DNA of 64,000 nt from Parvivirga hydrogeniphila (GCF_023371205.1 NZ_JAMCCO010000001.1:306662-370661), one strand, 5' to 3'; numbered from the stretch's first letter, positions 1 through 7,538 are shown. Notes: generated by a model not told the origin, from the sequence alone. Numbers and translations: made by a program.

Positions 1-50
1 CCGCGGGTCGATCCGGTGATGACCACGACAGCGCCGGAGAGGCGGCTCAT
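1..50 (-). CDS. SDR-family oxidoreductase, 5' end only
   Basis: Reading leftward from an ATG at 48-50, the first residues are MSRLSGAVVVITGSTRG, after which the window ends. The hydrophobic beta strand followed by TGSxRG is the start of the NAD(P)-binding Rossmann motif (TGxxxGxG) of short-chain dehydrogenases/reductases. The ATG overlaps the stop of the upstream LOG-like gene in an ATGA arrangement, so the two are probably cotranscribed. Substrate cannot be inferred from 17 residues. Confidence 0.6.
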   Translation of the reverse strand, partial: MSRLSGAVVVITGSTR

Positions 51-523
51 CGGCCGATCACCTCGCGGGCGAGCGCGATGGCTTCTTCGGGAGTCGAGGC
101 GTCGAGGATGCGTCCGGCGGCTCTCAGTGCAGGCCCAGGGTCCCAGCCGACCACGATCACGGGCTTCCCGGCCTTGAGCGTGTGCGCCACTTCGGACAGC
201 GTGCCCGCTCCGCCGGGAAGCGCGATGACGGCGTCGCTCGACAACACATTGATGACGTTGCGAGCGTCGCCCATGCCGGTGCGGATCGCGACGTCGAGGT
301 GGCGGCTGGCCGAGGAAGCGTCCGCGTCAGGCAGCACGCCGACAACCAGCCCGCCCGCCTCTTTGGCGCCGGCAGAGCACGCGTCCATCACGCCGGAGGC
401 CCGTCCGCCGGTGAGCAGGACGTAGCCGGCCTGCGCGATGAGGCGCCCCAGGGCCCGCGCCTGCGCCTCGCCCGCTGCATCCAGCGGGTGCCCCGAGCCC
501 ATGACGCCGATGACCGTCCGCAT
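47..523 (-). CDS. LOG/TIGR00725-like nucleotide-binding protein
   Basis: A 158-residue Rossmann-like protein of the LOG (lysine decarboxylase-like) superfamily. It carries the early GG-R loop (GGRASGVMDA, about residues 39-48) and the family hallmark PGGAGTLSE (residues 103-111) that binds the phosphate of a nucleotide. Relatives include nucleotide 5'-monophosphate phosphoribohydrolases (cytokinin-activating LOG) and uncharacterised TIGR00725 proteins; the short length fits the latter. The ATG at 521-523 is chosen over an upstream in-frame start because a GGGGGTGG Shine-Dalgarno lies just before it. The gene overlaps the SDR gene by 4 bp. Specific substrate unknown. Confidence 0.75.
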   Translation of the reverse strand: MRTVIGVMGSGHPLDAAGEAQARALGRLIAQAGYVLLTGGRASGVMDACSAGAKEAGGLVVGVLPDADASSASRHLDVAIRTGMGDARNVINVLSSDAVIALPGGAGTLSEVAHTLKAGKPVIVVGWDPGPALRAAGRILDASTPEEAIALAREVIGR

Positions 524-595
524 CGCACCACCCCCGGTGCGATGGTAGCGCAGGAGCGGCGTGCGGCGCCATCGCACGTGGGCGGCGCCGGAGCG

Positions 596-1318
596 CTACT
601 TCAGCTCGAAGACCACGCTGATGCGTGCGGTCACGTCGAGCTGCCCCGGCTCGATCGGGACCGCCTCGGCTGCAGCGCGGTATCCGAGGTCGTAGTAGAT
701 CGGCGGCGAGGCGACGTCAGCCTCGCTCATGCTGATGACCGCACCGACCTGCTTGCCCGCCGCCTTGGCCATCGCTGTCGCTCGCCGGCGCGCGTCCTCG
801 ACCGCCTTCTCGATCGCGTCGCTCGCGGCCATGGCGTCTTCAGACAGCGTGAAGACCGGGCCGGAGATCTCGGTAGCACCGGCGTCGGTGGCGGCGGCGA
901 TCACATCGCCGAGTTTGCCGATGTCCCGCACCTTCGCGCGGACGGAGATGGACGCCGCGTACCCGGTCACGCGCGGCGGCGTGCCCCTGTCGCCCCCGGT
1001 GTACTCGGGCGATACCGAGACGTTCTGCGTCTGGATGTCTTCCGCAGGTATGCCGGCCTTCTTGAGCGCATCGGCGATCGTGGTGGCGGCTTTCGACGCG
1101 ACCGACAGCGCCTCCTTGGCGTCGGTGCGCCGGGCGGTGAGCCCGAAGCTCATCTCGGCCTGGTCTGGAGATGCGTGCACGGTCCCGGTGCCGCGCGCCG
1201 TGACGGTGTCGACTCGCTGGGCCGCGCTGTCCGTGACCACCTTCGTCTGACAGCCCGCAGCTGCCAGAGCCAGCGCTGCCACGAGCGCCACAAGGGCCAT
1301 TCTCAGTGCGTTCTTCAT
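596..1318 (-). CDS. SIMPL-domain (DUF541) lipoprotein
   Basis: A 240-residue exported lipoprotein. The N-terminus is basic (MKNALRM) followed by a long Ala/Leu/Val stretch and a lipobox LAAAGC with the lipidated Cys at residue 23. The mature part (from about residue 40) has the SIMPL/DUF541 pattern: TARGTGTVHASPDQAEMSFG at the start, repeated alternating strands and helices, and a C-terminal strand DVTARISVVFELK. SIMPL proteins are envelope-associated; their biochemical role is poorly known. The start is the ATG at 1316-1318 preceding the signal peptide; upstream in-frame sequence overlaps the tRNA-Arg gene and is not protein-like. Confidence 0.8.
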   Translation of the reverse strand: MKNALRMALVALVAALALAAAGCQTKVVTDSAAQRVDTVTARGTGTVHASPDQAEMSFGLTARRTDAKEALSVASKAATTIADALKKAGIPAEDIQTQNVSVSPEYTGGDRGTPPRVTGYAASISVRAKVRDIGKLGDVIAAATDAGATEISGPVFTLSEDAMAASDAIEKAVEDARRRATAMAKAAGKQVGAVISMSEADVASPPIYYDLGYRAAAEAVPIEPGQLDVTARISVVFELK

Positions 1319-1360
1319 GGTTGCCCCTCTCTGACGGTATGAGCCTTCCATGCCGTCAGA

Positions 1361-1395
1361 CGAGAAAACGGCCCCGCCGGTTCTTCGGCGGAGCC
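1361..1395 (-). terminator. Rho-independent terminator behind tRNA-Arg
   Basis: On the minus strand a 10-bp stem (GGCUCCGCCG / CGGCGGGGCC, with one G-U pair) closes a 6-nt loop and is followed by GUUUUCUC. It lies directly downstream of tRNA-Arg(ACG) and upstream of the SIMPL lipoprotein gene. Confidence 0.75.
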
Positions 1396-1410
1396 GTTCG
1401 TCGCGAGTGG

Positions 1411-1484
1411 CGCGGCCTGAGGGATTCGAACCCCCGACCTTGTGATTCGTAGTCACACGCTCTATCCGACTGAGCTAAGGCCGC
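1411..1484 (-). tRNA. tRNA-Arg (anticodon ACG)
   Basis: Minus-strand cloverleaf: acceptor GCGGCCT/AGGCCGC, D arm GCTC...GAGC, anticodon stem TGTGA/TCACA with loop CTACGAA (anticodon ACG), T loop TTCGAAT. CCA is not encoded. A34 of this tRNA is the classic substrate of TadA, whose gene lies about 0.4 kb away. Confidence 0.97.
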
Positions 1485-1562
1485 GTGCCCGAAGGCTTAG
1501 GTATCCTGCCACCTGCGACGTCGCTTGTCAAACGCCCGGCGGCACGGGGTGATGTCAACTGG

Positions 1563-1653
1563 CGGAGAGTGAGGGATTCGAACCCTCGAGAGAGCTTATA
1601 GCCCTCTACTCGCTTAGCAGGCGAGCGCCTTCGACCGACTCGGCCAACTCTCC
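1563..1653 (-). tRNA. tRNA-Ser (anticodon GCT)
   Basis: Minus-strand type II tRNA with a long variable arm. Acceptor GGAGAGT/ACTCTCC, anticodon stem CTCGC/GCGAG with loop CTGCTAA (anticodon GCT), T arm GAGGG-TTCGAAT-CCCTC. CCA is not encoded. Reads AGC/AGU serine codons. Confidence 0.97.
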
Positions 1654-1771
1654 GCGAGCGCCCGAAGGCGCGCAAGCGATTATACACACAGGCGCGAGGG
1701 CGCGCACGCGGTCTGGCTCGGCGTGCCGGCGCGCTCATGGCGGGCCACCGGCGGCACTCAGGCGGACGTGG

Positions 1772-1856
1772 CGGAGGGGGTGGGATTCGAACCCACGGAC
1801 CCTTGCGGGTCAACGGTTTTCAAGACCGTCGCAATCAACCGCTCTGCCACCCCTCC
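1772..1856 (-). tRNA. tRNA-Ser (anticodon TGA)
   Basis: Minus-strand type II tRNA: acceptor GGAGGGG/CCCCTCC, anticodon stem ACGGT/ACCGT with loop CTTGAAA (anticodon TGA), long variable arm CCCGCAAGGG, T stem GTGGG/CCCAC. CCA is not encoded. The anticodon is TGA, not the TCA of a selenocysteine tRNA. Confidence 0.97.
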
Positions 1857-1904
1857 GCGTGCGGCGGCTGCCTTGAGCGCACGCAGTAGTGTAGCATCGG
1901 CAGC

Positions 1905-2375
1905 GTGGAAGCGGACGCAGCATACATGGCGCTTGCGCTCGAGGAGGCGAGAGCCGCAGCAGACGAGGGCGAGGTGCCGATCGGCGCCGTGGTCGTGTGC
2001 GACGGCGCTGTCATCGCGCGGGCGCACAACCGGCGCGAGACGGACGAGGACCCCACTGCGCACGCCGAGATGATCGCCATCCGGGAAGCGGCACGGCGCC
2101 TCGGCAGGTGGCGCCTGTCGGACTGCACGGTGTACGTGACGCTGGAGCCATGCCCCATGTGTGCGGGCGCGATGCACCAGTCACGCATCGATAGGCTCGT
2201 CTTCGGGGCTTTCGATCCGAAGGCCGGCGCGGTGGGGACCCTGTACGACCTTTCGAGCGACGAGCGGCTCAACCACCGTTTCTCGGTGACGAGCGGCGTG
2301 CTTTCAGACGAGTGCGCAGCCTTGCTTCGGCAGTTTTTTGAACGTCTTCGGCAAGAACGCGGCGACGAGCGGTAG
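1905..2375 (+). CDS. tadA: tRNA-specific adenosine deaminase TadA
   Basis: A 156-residue zinc deaminase that converts A34 to inosine in tRNA-Arg(ACG). The sequence shows the full cytidine/deoxycytidylate deaminase core: HAE at residues 53-55 (zinc ligand His53, catalytic proton shuttle Glu55) and PCPMC at 82-86 (zinc ligands Cys83 and Cys86), plus the typical N-terminus with MALALEEA and VPIGAVVV. Length matches the family. Translation probably starts at GTG 1905; no Shine-Dalgarno is visible, and a -10-like TAGCAT at 1892-1897 would put the transcription start on or next to this GTG, so the mRNA may be leaderless. The tRNA-Arg(ACG) substrate gene is close by. Confidence 0.95.
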   Translation: MEADAAYMALALEEARAAADEGEVPIGAVVVCDGAVIARAHNRRETDEDPTAHAEMIAIREAARRLGRWRLSDCTVYVTLEPCPMCAGAMHQSRIDRLVFGAFDPKAGAVGTLYDLSSDERLNHRFSVTSGVLSDECAALLRQFFERLRQERGDER

Positions 2376-2421
2376 AATCATCCGCACACGGTGACGATAG
2401 CCACACGCTGAATGGTGCGAA

Positions 2422-2449
2422 GTGCCGATAATCGGTATACCATCGGCAC
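2422..2449. promoter_or_regulatory. Inverted repeat overlapping a possible -10 element
   Basis: Perfect 8-bp arms GTGCCGAT (2422-2429) and ATCGGCAC (2442-2449) flank a 12-nt spacer that contains TATACC (2436-2441). It ends 24 nt before the ATG at 2474. It could be an operator or a leader hairpin for the two small genes that follow. Confidence 0.45.
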
Positions 2450-2473
2450 CACCGACCGAAGGAAGGGGACGAC

Positions 2474-2947
2474 GTGAAGGCTGCGAAGGTGCTCGCCCTT
2501 GCTCTCGCAGGCGTTGCAGTGCCCGCACCTGCCTACGCCGCAGGTCTCGGCGTGGAGCAAGCGATCGCGACCGGCGCGGGCGTCCTGGCCCTCATCGCCG
2601 CGGCCGGCCTGCTCGTGGAGATGCTCTCGCTTCGGAAGCTCGCCTCAGGTGCCGCCATCGCGGACAACATCACCTACGCGGTGCTCGCAACGATGTGCCT
2701 CGCGGCGTCTGTCCTCGCCGGGTGGGTGGCGCGCTTCCTTCCTGCCGGCGTGACGGCCGACCAGGCTCGGCTCGGCTCCGACCTGCTCGTTCTCGCGTCG
2801 TTCGTGCTGTTCGGCATCTACTTCTTCCGCGTGAGGCAGGCGATGTCTCGCTTTCTAGGCCGCCTCGCCGAGCAGGAGCAAGAGCTCGTCGGAGCGCTCG
2901 ATCCAAAGCGGGCCGAGGAGGTCCTGCGGGAGGGCGACGGTGGCTAA
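2474..2947 (+). CDS. Hypothetical membrane protein with signal peptide
   Basis: Unrecognised 157-residue protein. The N-terminus (MKAAKVLALALAGVAVPAPAYA) looks like a Sec signal peptide with an AYA cleavage site. Hydrophobic segments follow at about residues 31-52, 66-88 and 100-116. The C-terminal 40 residues are charged and helical (SRFLGRLAEQEQELVGALDP) and probably cytoplasmic. Translation starts at ATG 2474, preceded by GGAAGGGG. The 3' end overlaps the next small gene by 8 bp, which suggests the two products act together. No catalytic motif is visible. Confidence 0.6.
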   Translation: MKAAKVLALALAGVAVPAPAYAAGLGVEQAIATGAGVLALIAAAGLLVEMLSLRKLASGAAIADNITYAVLATMCLAASVLAGWVARFLPAGVTADQARLGSDLLVLASFVLFGIYFFRVRQAMSRFLGRLAEQEQELVGALDPKRAEEVLREGDGG

Positions 2948-3170
2948 CGTGCTCGCAGAGCGCATCGAGGAAGTCTTGCGACCGGTGGTCGGCACGGTCC
3001 TCGCCTCGGTGTCGGTCGAGCTCGAGTCCAAGCGCATCGGCAAGACGCCGGACACGATCACGCGCCTCGACCTCCCGGACATCGCGGACAACCTCGCGCA
3101 GCAGTTGCGGCTGGTGGTCGGGCCCGAGCTCGCGCAGGCCGCGGCCAAGCGCGTCCGGGAGCTCGCGTAA
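2940..3170 (+). CDS. Small hypothetical protein coupled to the upstream membrane protein
   Basis: Unrecognised 76-residue acidic, helix-rich protein. It starts at GTG 2940, inside the end of the upstream reading frame (8-bp overlap), so translational coupling is likely. The sequence has amphipathic helices at both ends (VLAERIEEVLRPVV and PELAQAAAKRVREL) around a short strand region (ASVSVELESKRIG). No signal peptide, cysteine cluster or known motif is present. Confidence 0.55.
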   Translation: MANVLAERIEEVLRPVVGTVLASVSVELESKRIGKTPDTITRLDLPDIADNLAQQLRLVVGPELAQAAAKRVRELA

Positions 3171-3177
3171 GGCCGCG

Positions 3178-3206
3178 TTGCCCGCCGCGGGCGTCGCCGC
3201 TATACT
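3178..3206 (+). promoter_or_regulatory. Promoter of tRNA-Ser(GGA)
   Basis: -35 TTGCCC (3178-3183) and -10 TATACT (3201-3206) with a 17-bp spacer, about 26 bp upstream of the mature tRNA. The tRNA-Ser(CGA) gene at 6413 has a nearly identical promoter. Confidence 0.8.
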
Positions 3207-3231
3207 CGCGTGTGCGCTTGCGAGCGCGTCC

Positions 3232-3324
3232 GGAGAGCTGACCGAGTGGTTGAAGGTGCACGACTGGAAATCGTGTGTACGGCGTTGAGCCGTACCCAGG
3301 GTTCGAATCCCTGGCTCTCCGCCA
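3232..3324 (+). tRNA. tRNA-Ser (anticodon GGA)
   Basis: Type II tRNA: acceptor GGAGAGC/GCTCTCC, anticodon stem ACGA/TCGT with loop CTGGAAA (anticodon GGA), long variable arm, T loop TTCGAAT. CCA is encoded at 3322-3324, unlike the three minus-strand tRNAs nearby. Confidence 0.97.
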
Positions 3325-3333
3325 GATGACTCC

Positions 3334-3354
3334 CGGCCCTACGAGGGCCGTCTT
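3334..3354 (+). terminator. Short hairpin terminator after tRNA-Ser(GGA)
   Basis: 7-bp stem CGGCCCT/AGGGCCG with triloop ACG, followed by TCTT. It lies between the tRNA and the convergent sensor kinase gene, so it may serve either strand. Confidence 0.5.
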
Positions 3355-4789
3355 ACGGTTGCCGGCCTGCCGTGTCGAGCGGTTGCGCCGGCAACGTCAG
3401 CGTGAAGGTCGAGCCGCGGCCGACCTCGCTCGCCAGTTCGAGCGTGCCGCCCAAGGCTTCTGCGAGCCGCTTCGAGATCGTCAGGCCGAGACCGGCGCCC
3501 GGGATCGCCCGCCGGTCTTCGGGGCCCGTTCCCTGCACGAACTCGAGGAAGATGCGTCGCGCGTCTTCGGGCGAGATGCCTGGACCCGTGTCGCTCACCG
3601 CGAACGCAACGCGGTCGTCCTCTCGTGAGACCGTCACGGTCACCGATCCCGTTTCGGTGAACTTGACGGCGTTCGCAACAAGGTTCGTGAGGATCTCGCG
3701 CGCTCGCAGCGGGTCGGTGCGAAGGGGGACGGGCTCATCGGGCAGCTCCGTTCGCACCGCGAGCCCTTTCGCGTCCGCCTCAGGGCGGAGCGATTCGACG
3801 ACGGAGGTCGCGAGGTCTCGGGCGTCAAGGTCGTCGAACGAGAGGTCGAGCCGGCCGGCTTCGATGCGCGCCAAATCGAGCGTCTGGTTCACGAGTTCGA
3901 GGAGATGTCGTCCGGCGTCCCGGATCATCCCGACCTGCTTGGCCTGCTCTTCTGTGAGCGGACCTGCAAGCCCGCTCGCAAGCAGGTCTGCGAATCCGAT
4001 GACGGAGTTGAGCGGCGTACGCAGCTCGTGGCTCATCGCCCGCAGGAATGCAGACTTGGACTGGCTTGCGGCGTCGATCTCAGCAAGCGCTCGCATCAGC
4101 TCCTCGTTGGTCTGCTCGAGCTCCTCGTTCGCTGCTTGCAGCTCTTCTGTCCGCTCGTCGACCATCCGTTCGAGCGTAGCGTTCAGAGCACGCAGCTCCT
4201 CGATGCGCTGGTGCCGCTCCTCCTCGTCGAGCATGAGCCGTGCGACGAGCATCAGGCCGACGGGATACACGGTGAGCACAGGGATCGCGATGCGGGGCGC
4301 GATCTCCAGACCTCTTCCTGATGGAAGGAACACCACCTGGCATGCGAGCATGCCTGCGTGGATGGCGATGCCGAGCGCGAGCAGCTCCCACCAGAACAGA
4401 TGCCCGGCTTGCCGCCTGTGGTAGAAGAGCGCCACGCCGAGCACCGCAGACTCGACGATGGTGGCGACGCCGGCCCACGTGCCCGCACCGCCAAGATGCA
4501 TGCGGTACGCTGCCGCTATCGACGCTGCCACGGCGGCCGTTCCGGGTCCCCCGAAGAGCCCGGCGATCCCGAGGACGATCGAGCGGCCGTCGTAGATGAT
4601 GCCCTCGGCCGCTCTGAACGGCGTCATCATCCCTAAGACGGCGGTCGCGCCGAACAGCGTGCCGAGAAGCAGCGCGCGTCGTCGGGAACCTGGCTCGAAA
4701 CGACGCGTCACGGCCTGCGTGGCCACCGTGAGCGCCACGAGGATGGCGATGTTCTGGACGAGCGAGAGGACCACGCGCGTCAGCCTCAT
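3353..4789 (-). CDS. Sensor histidine kinase with LytS-type 5TM domain
   Basis: A 478-residue membrane kinase. Residues 1-190 form about six hydrophobic segments and carry the 5TM-LYT signature of LytS/BtsS-type receptors (MMTPF, DGRSIVLGIAGLFGGP). A coiled coil of about 50 residues follows (RIEELRALNATLERMVDERT). The HisKA domain has the H box SHELRTPLNS with His254, and the HATPase domain shows N box TNLVANAVKF and G boxes SDTGPGI and GAGLGLTI. Most 5TM-LYT proteins end in a GGDEF or His_kinase domain, so a classical HisKA partner is less usual. No response regulator is adjacent, so it is an orphan kinase; signal unknown, with small carboxylates known for relatives. Confidence 0.88.
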   Translation of the reverse strand: MRLTRVVLSLVQNIAILVALTVATQAVTRRFEPGSRRRALLLGTLFGATAVLGMMTPFRAAEGIIYDGRSIVLGIAGLFGGPGTAAVAASIAAAYRMHLGGAGTWAGVATIVESAVLGVALFYHRRQAGHLFWWELLALGIAIHAGMLACQVVFLPSGRGLEIAPRIAIPVLTVYPVGLMLVARLMLDEEERHQRIEELRALNATLERMVDERTEELQAANEELEQTNEELMRALAEIDAASQSKSAFLRAMSHELRTPLNSVIGFADLLASGLAGPLTEEQAKQVGMIRDAGRHLLELVNQTLDLARIEAGRLDLSFDDLDARDLATSVVESLRPEADAKGLAVRTELPDEPVPLRTDPLRAREILTNLVANAVKFTETGSVTVTVSREDDRVAFAVSDTGPGISPEDARRIFLEFVQGTGPEDRRAIPGAGLGLTISKRLAEALGGTLELASEVGRGSTFTLTLPAQPLDTAGRQP

Positions 4790-4845
4790 CAGGGAGTCGT
4801 GTTCTTCCTGTCGCTACCAGGTTATCGGCTTTGCGAGCAGACCCT

Positions 4846-6237
4846 TTACCGCTGGTCGATCGGCACGTACTCCCGAATCGGGGACACGGACTTGTACGCG
4901 GGCCGGATGATCTTGCTGTTCGCAAGCTCCTCGATGCGGTGCGCGCACCAGCCGGTGACGCGCGAGACGGCGAACAGCGGCGTGTACAGCTCTACGGGTA
5001 TGCCGAGCATCTCGTACACGAAGCCGGAGTAGAAGTCCACGTTCGCGCAGACGCCCCGAGCAGCGTTGCGCTTGGCAGTGATGATCAGCGGTGCGATCTG
5101 CTCGACCTTCGCGTGCAGGACGAACTCGTCAGTGCGGCCCTTCTCTATCGCTAGGCGTTCTGCGAAGACTTTGAGCACCTCTGCGCGCGGATCCGAGACC
5201 GAGTACACGGGGTGGCCCACGCCGTACACGAGGCCGGCTCTGTCAAACGCCTGCTTCTCCAGGAGGCGGTGCAGGTAGTCCGCGATCGCGTCGTCGTCGT
5301 TCCAGTCCTTCACCTCGCGCTTCATGTCCTCGAACATCTGGACGACCTTTATGTTCGCGCCACCGTGGCGCGGACCTTTGAGCGAGCCGAGCGATGCCGC
5401 GATCGACGAGTACGTGTCAGTGCCGGTGGATGAGACGACATGTGTGGTGAACGACGAGTTGTTGCCGCCACCATGCTCCGCGTGCAGCACGAGCGTCATG
5501 TCAAGCACGAGGGCTTCGAGCTCCGTGAAGCTCGAATCGGGTCGTAGCATGTGCAAGAAGTTCTCAGCAGTCGACAGCTCGGGCAACGGCTGGTGGATGA
5601 CGAGGCTCTTGCCGTGGAACTCGTGGAGATAGGCCTGGTAGGCGTATACGGCGAGCATGGGGAACTTGGCGATGAGGTGCAGGCTCTGTCTCAGCACGTT
5701 GCGCGTCGAGATGTCGTCGGCCTGCTTGTCGAGGGTGTACAGCGCGAGCACGGCGCGCGCGAGCGCGTTCATCGTGTCGCGGCTCGGCATGCTCAGGATC
5801 ACGTTGTGGATGAAGGTCCGCGGCAGCTTGCGGAAGCGCGAAAGGAGGTCCTCGAACTCAGCAAGCTGGTCGCGGCGCGGCAGGTCGCCGAACAGCAAGA
5901 GGTAGGTCGTCTCCTCGAAGCCGTGCTGGCCGCTCTCGACGAAGCCGTTCACAAGGTCGCGGATCTCGATGCCGCGGTAGTAGAGCTTGCCAGGGGCCGG
6001 CACAAGGTGATCATCCTCCGTCGCGGTGCCCACGACGTCGCCGATCTGCGTGAGACCCGCCAGGATGCCGCGGCCGTTGTGGTCACGCAAGCCGCGCTTC
6101 ACGTCGTACTCGGGGTACAGCCGGGGATCGACCTGCGCGTGCGATTCCGCAAGCGCGCTCCACGTATCGAGCAGGTCGTCGGTAATCGCTCCGTTGTTCA
6201 GGGCGTCATCCCTGGGCGTCGCGTTCGTGTCAGACAG
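4846..6237 (-). CDS. Citrate synthase (citrate/2-methylcitrate synthase family)
   Basis: A 463-residue condensing enzyme joining acetyl-CoA and oxaloacetate at the entry of the TCA cycle. Family hallmarks are LHAEHGGGNNSSFT (catalytic His), GSLKGPRHGGAN and VYGVGHPVYSVSDPRA (second His), and NVDFYSGFVYEMLGIP (catalytic Asp). The N-terminal strand DPRLYPEYDVKRGLRDHNGR is typical of these enzymes but lies upstream of the first GTG (6100-6102), so the true start must be earlier. No ATG, GTG or TTG is in frame there. A CTG at 6235-6237 sits 6 nt behind an AAAGGAG ribosome site and gives MSDTNATPRDD; I take it as the start. No other TCA gene is adjacent. Confidence 0.9.
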   Translation of the reverse strand: MSDTNATPRDDALNNGAITDDLLDTWSALAESHAQVDPRLYPEYDVKRGLRDHNGRGILAGLTQIGDVVGTATEDDHLVPAPGKLYYRGIEIRDLVNGFVESGQHGFEETTYLLLFGDLPRRDQLAEFEDLLSRFRKLPRTFIHNVILSMPSRDTMNALARAVLALYTLDKQADDISTRNVLRQSLHLIAKFPMLAVYAYQAYLHEFHGKSLVIHQPLPELSTAENFLHMLRPDSSFTELEALVLDMTLVLHAEHGGGNNSSFTTHVVSSTGTDTYSSIAASLGSLKGPRHGGANIKVVQMFEDMKREVKDWNDDDAIADYLHRLLEKQAFDRAGLVYGVGHPVYSVSDPRAEVLKVFAERLAIEKGRTDEFVLHAKVEQIAPLIITAKRNAARGVCANVDFYSGFVYEMLGIPVELYTPLFAVSRVTGWCAHRIEELANSKIIRPAYKSVSPIREYVPIDQR

Positions 6238-6340
6238 GGGAGTCTCCTTTCGTCGGAGGCGAAAAGTGCGTGCGCCTTCGGTCGGAGAGGCATCAACTCA
6301 GAATAGGATACCCGAAACGAGAGACCGGTCGCAGCAGGCT

Positions 6341-6369
6341 TTGCCGTGCGCGTGCGGGCTGGCTATACT
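6341..6369 (+). promoter_or_regulatory. Promoter of tRNA-Ser(CGA)
   Basis: -35 TTGCCG (6341-6346), 17-bp spacer, -10 TATACT (6364-6369). Same design as the tRNA-Ser(GGA) promoter at 3178. Confidence 0.8.
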
Positions 6370-6412
6370 AGCGCCTGCGTCGTAAGCCGCTCCACGCGGC
6401 AGCCGCCATCGC

Positions 6413-6505
6413 GGAGAGGTGGCAGAGTGGTTGAATGCGGCGGTCTCGAAAACCGTTAGTCCGGTTACCCCGGGCTCGAGGGTTCGAATCCCTCCCTCTC
6501 CGCCA
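6413..6505 (+). tRNA. tRNA-Ser (anticodon CGA)
   Basis: Type II tRNA: acceptor GGAGAGG/CCTCTCC, anticodon stem CGGT/ACCG with loop CTCGAAA (anticodon CGA), long variable arm, T loop TTCGAAT. CCA is encoded at 6503-6505. Confidence 0.97.
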
Positions 6506-6677
6506 GTCAGGCCTCTCGGCCCGCATCGCAGAGATCTGCATCCGCGACGCCTCTGACGATCGCCCTGCATGAACCCCGGGGCTCTCCGCTGAACCGAGCG
6601 AAGGCCGCAGCACGGCCGACGCGCGATGGGTAATGGGTATCTCCCAGGCAAGACCACCCGGCGAAAGGAGCCCGCGA

Positions 6678-7538
6678 ATGGCTGTGCGCGTCGTGACCGA
6701 TTCCGCAAGCGGGATAGGTGCGTCGGATCTCGAACGGCTTTCCATCAGCACCGTTCCGCTGCACGTGATCGTCGGCGATCGCGTTCTCACCGAATCCGAG
6801 CTTCAGGCCCCAGACTTCTTCGAGAGCGTCGCCTCTCTCACGCGTTTGCCGCGCACGTCGCAGCCCTCGCCTGAGAAGTTCGCGGAGACCTTTCGGTCGC
6901 TCATCGCGAAGGGGCACGAGGTGTTGGCCGTGCTCATCTCGGCCGGTCTGAGCGGAACGCTCCGATCGGCAGAGATGGCAGCCGAGGTGGTGCGCTCCGA
7001 ATCGCCGGACGCACGCATCGCGATAGTCGACAGCAAGTCCAACAGCATGGAAGAGGGGTTCGCAGTGCTGGCCGCTGCCGAGGCCGCAGCAAAGGGAGCC
7101 GATCTCGATTCGTGCGCTGATGCCGCCGTCGAGACGACGCGGCGCACGCGGTTCCTGTTCACGCCGCGAACGCTCGAGCACCTGCGCAGGGGCGGGCGCA
7201 TCTCGGGTGCAGCGGGCCTGCTCGCCGTGGCGCTGAAGATCGCCCCGATCCTCACGGCCGAGAACGGCCTCACGAGCGTTGCGGGTGTCGCACGCAGCGG
7301 GAAGGGCGCGTGGCGCAAGATCTCCTCGCTGATGCAGGCAGACGTGGAGAAGTTCGGATTCCGCAGGGCCGCCGTGCAGTACTTCGCAGACAAAGTGGAA
7401 GGCATGCGCTTCATGACCGAGGTCGTGCAGCCTATTCTCGGTCGCGCTGTCCCGCTCGTGCCGATACCGGCGGCCGTCGGCGTTCACGTCGGGCCTGCGG
7501 TGGGGGTCGCGTACGAGACCGAGCAGCCCATGCGGTAG
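6678..7538 (+). CDS. DegV-family fatty-acid-binding protein
   Basis: A 286-residue DegV/FakB-like protein. The N-terminal strand VRVVTDSASGI followed by VPLHVIVGD is the DegV signature; the second conserved block is LAVLISAGLSGTLRSAEMAA, with the Ser that contacts the fatty-acid carboxylate, and a third is RTLEHLRRGGRISGAAG (family RxGGRI). FakB proteins present fatty acids to a kinase (FakA), but no FakA/DhaK-like gene is in the window. Start is ATG 6678, behind AAAGGAG at 7-nt spacing. It appears monocistronic. Confidence 0.88.
   Translation: MAVRVVTDSASGIGASDLERLSISTVPLHVIVGDRVLTESELQAPDFFESVASLTRLPRTSQPSPEKFAETFRSLIAKGHEVLAVLISAGLSGTLRSAEMAAEVVRSESPDARIAIVDSKSNSMEEGFAVLAAAEAAAKGADLDSCADAAVETTRRTRFLFTPRTLEHLRRGGRISGAAGLLAVALKIAPILTAENGLTSVAGVARSGKGAWRKISSLMQADVEKFGFRRAAVQYFADKVEGMRFMTEVVQPILGRAVPLVPIPAAVGVHVGPAVGVAYETEQPMR

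Noticed and set aside
1772-1856. tRNA-Sec candidate to support the UGA gene
   Set aside because: The anticodon is TGA, not TCA, and the gene is an ordinary tRNA-Ser.
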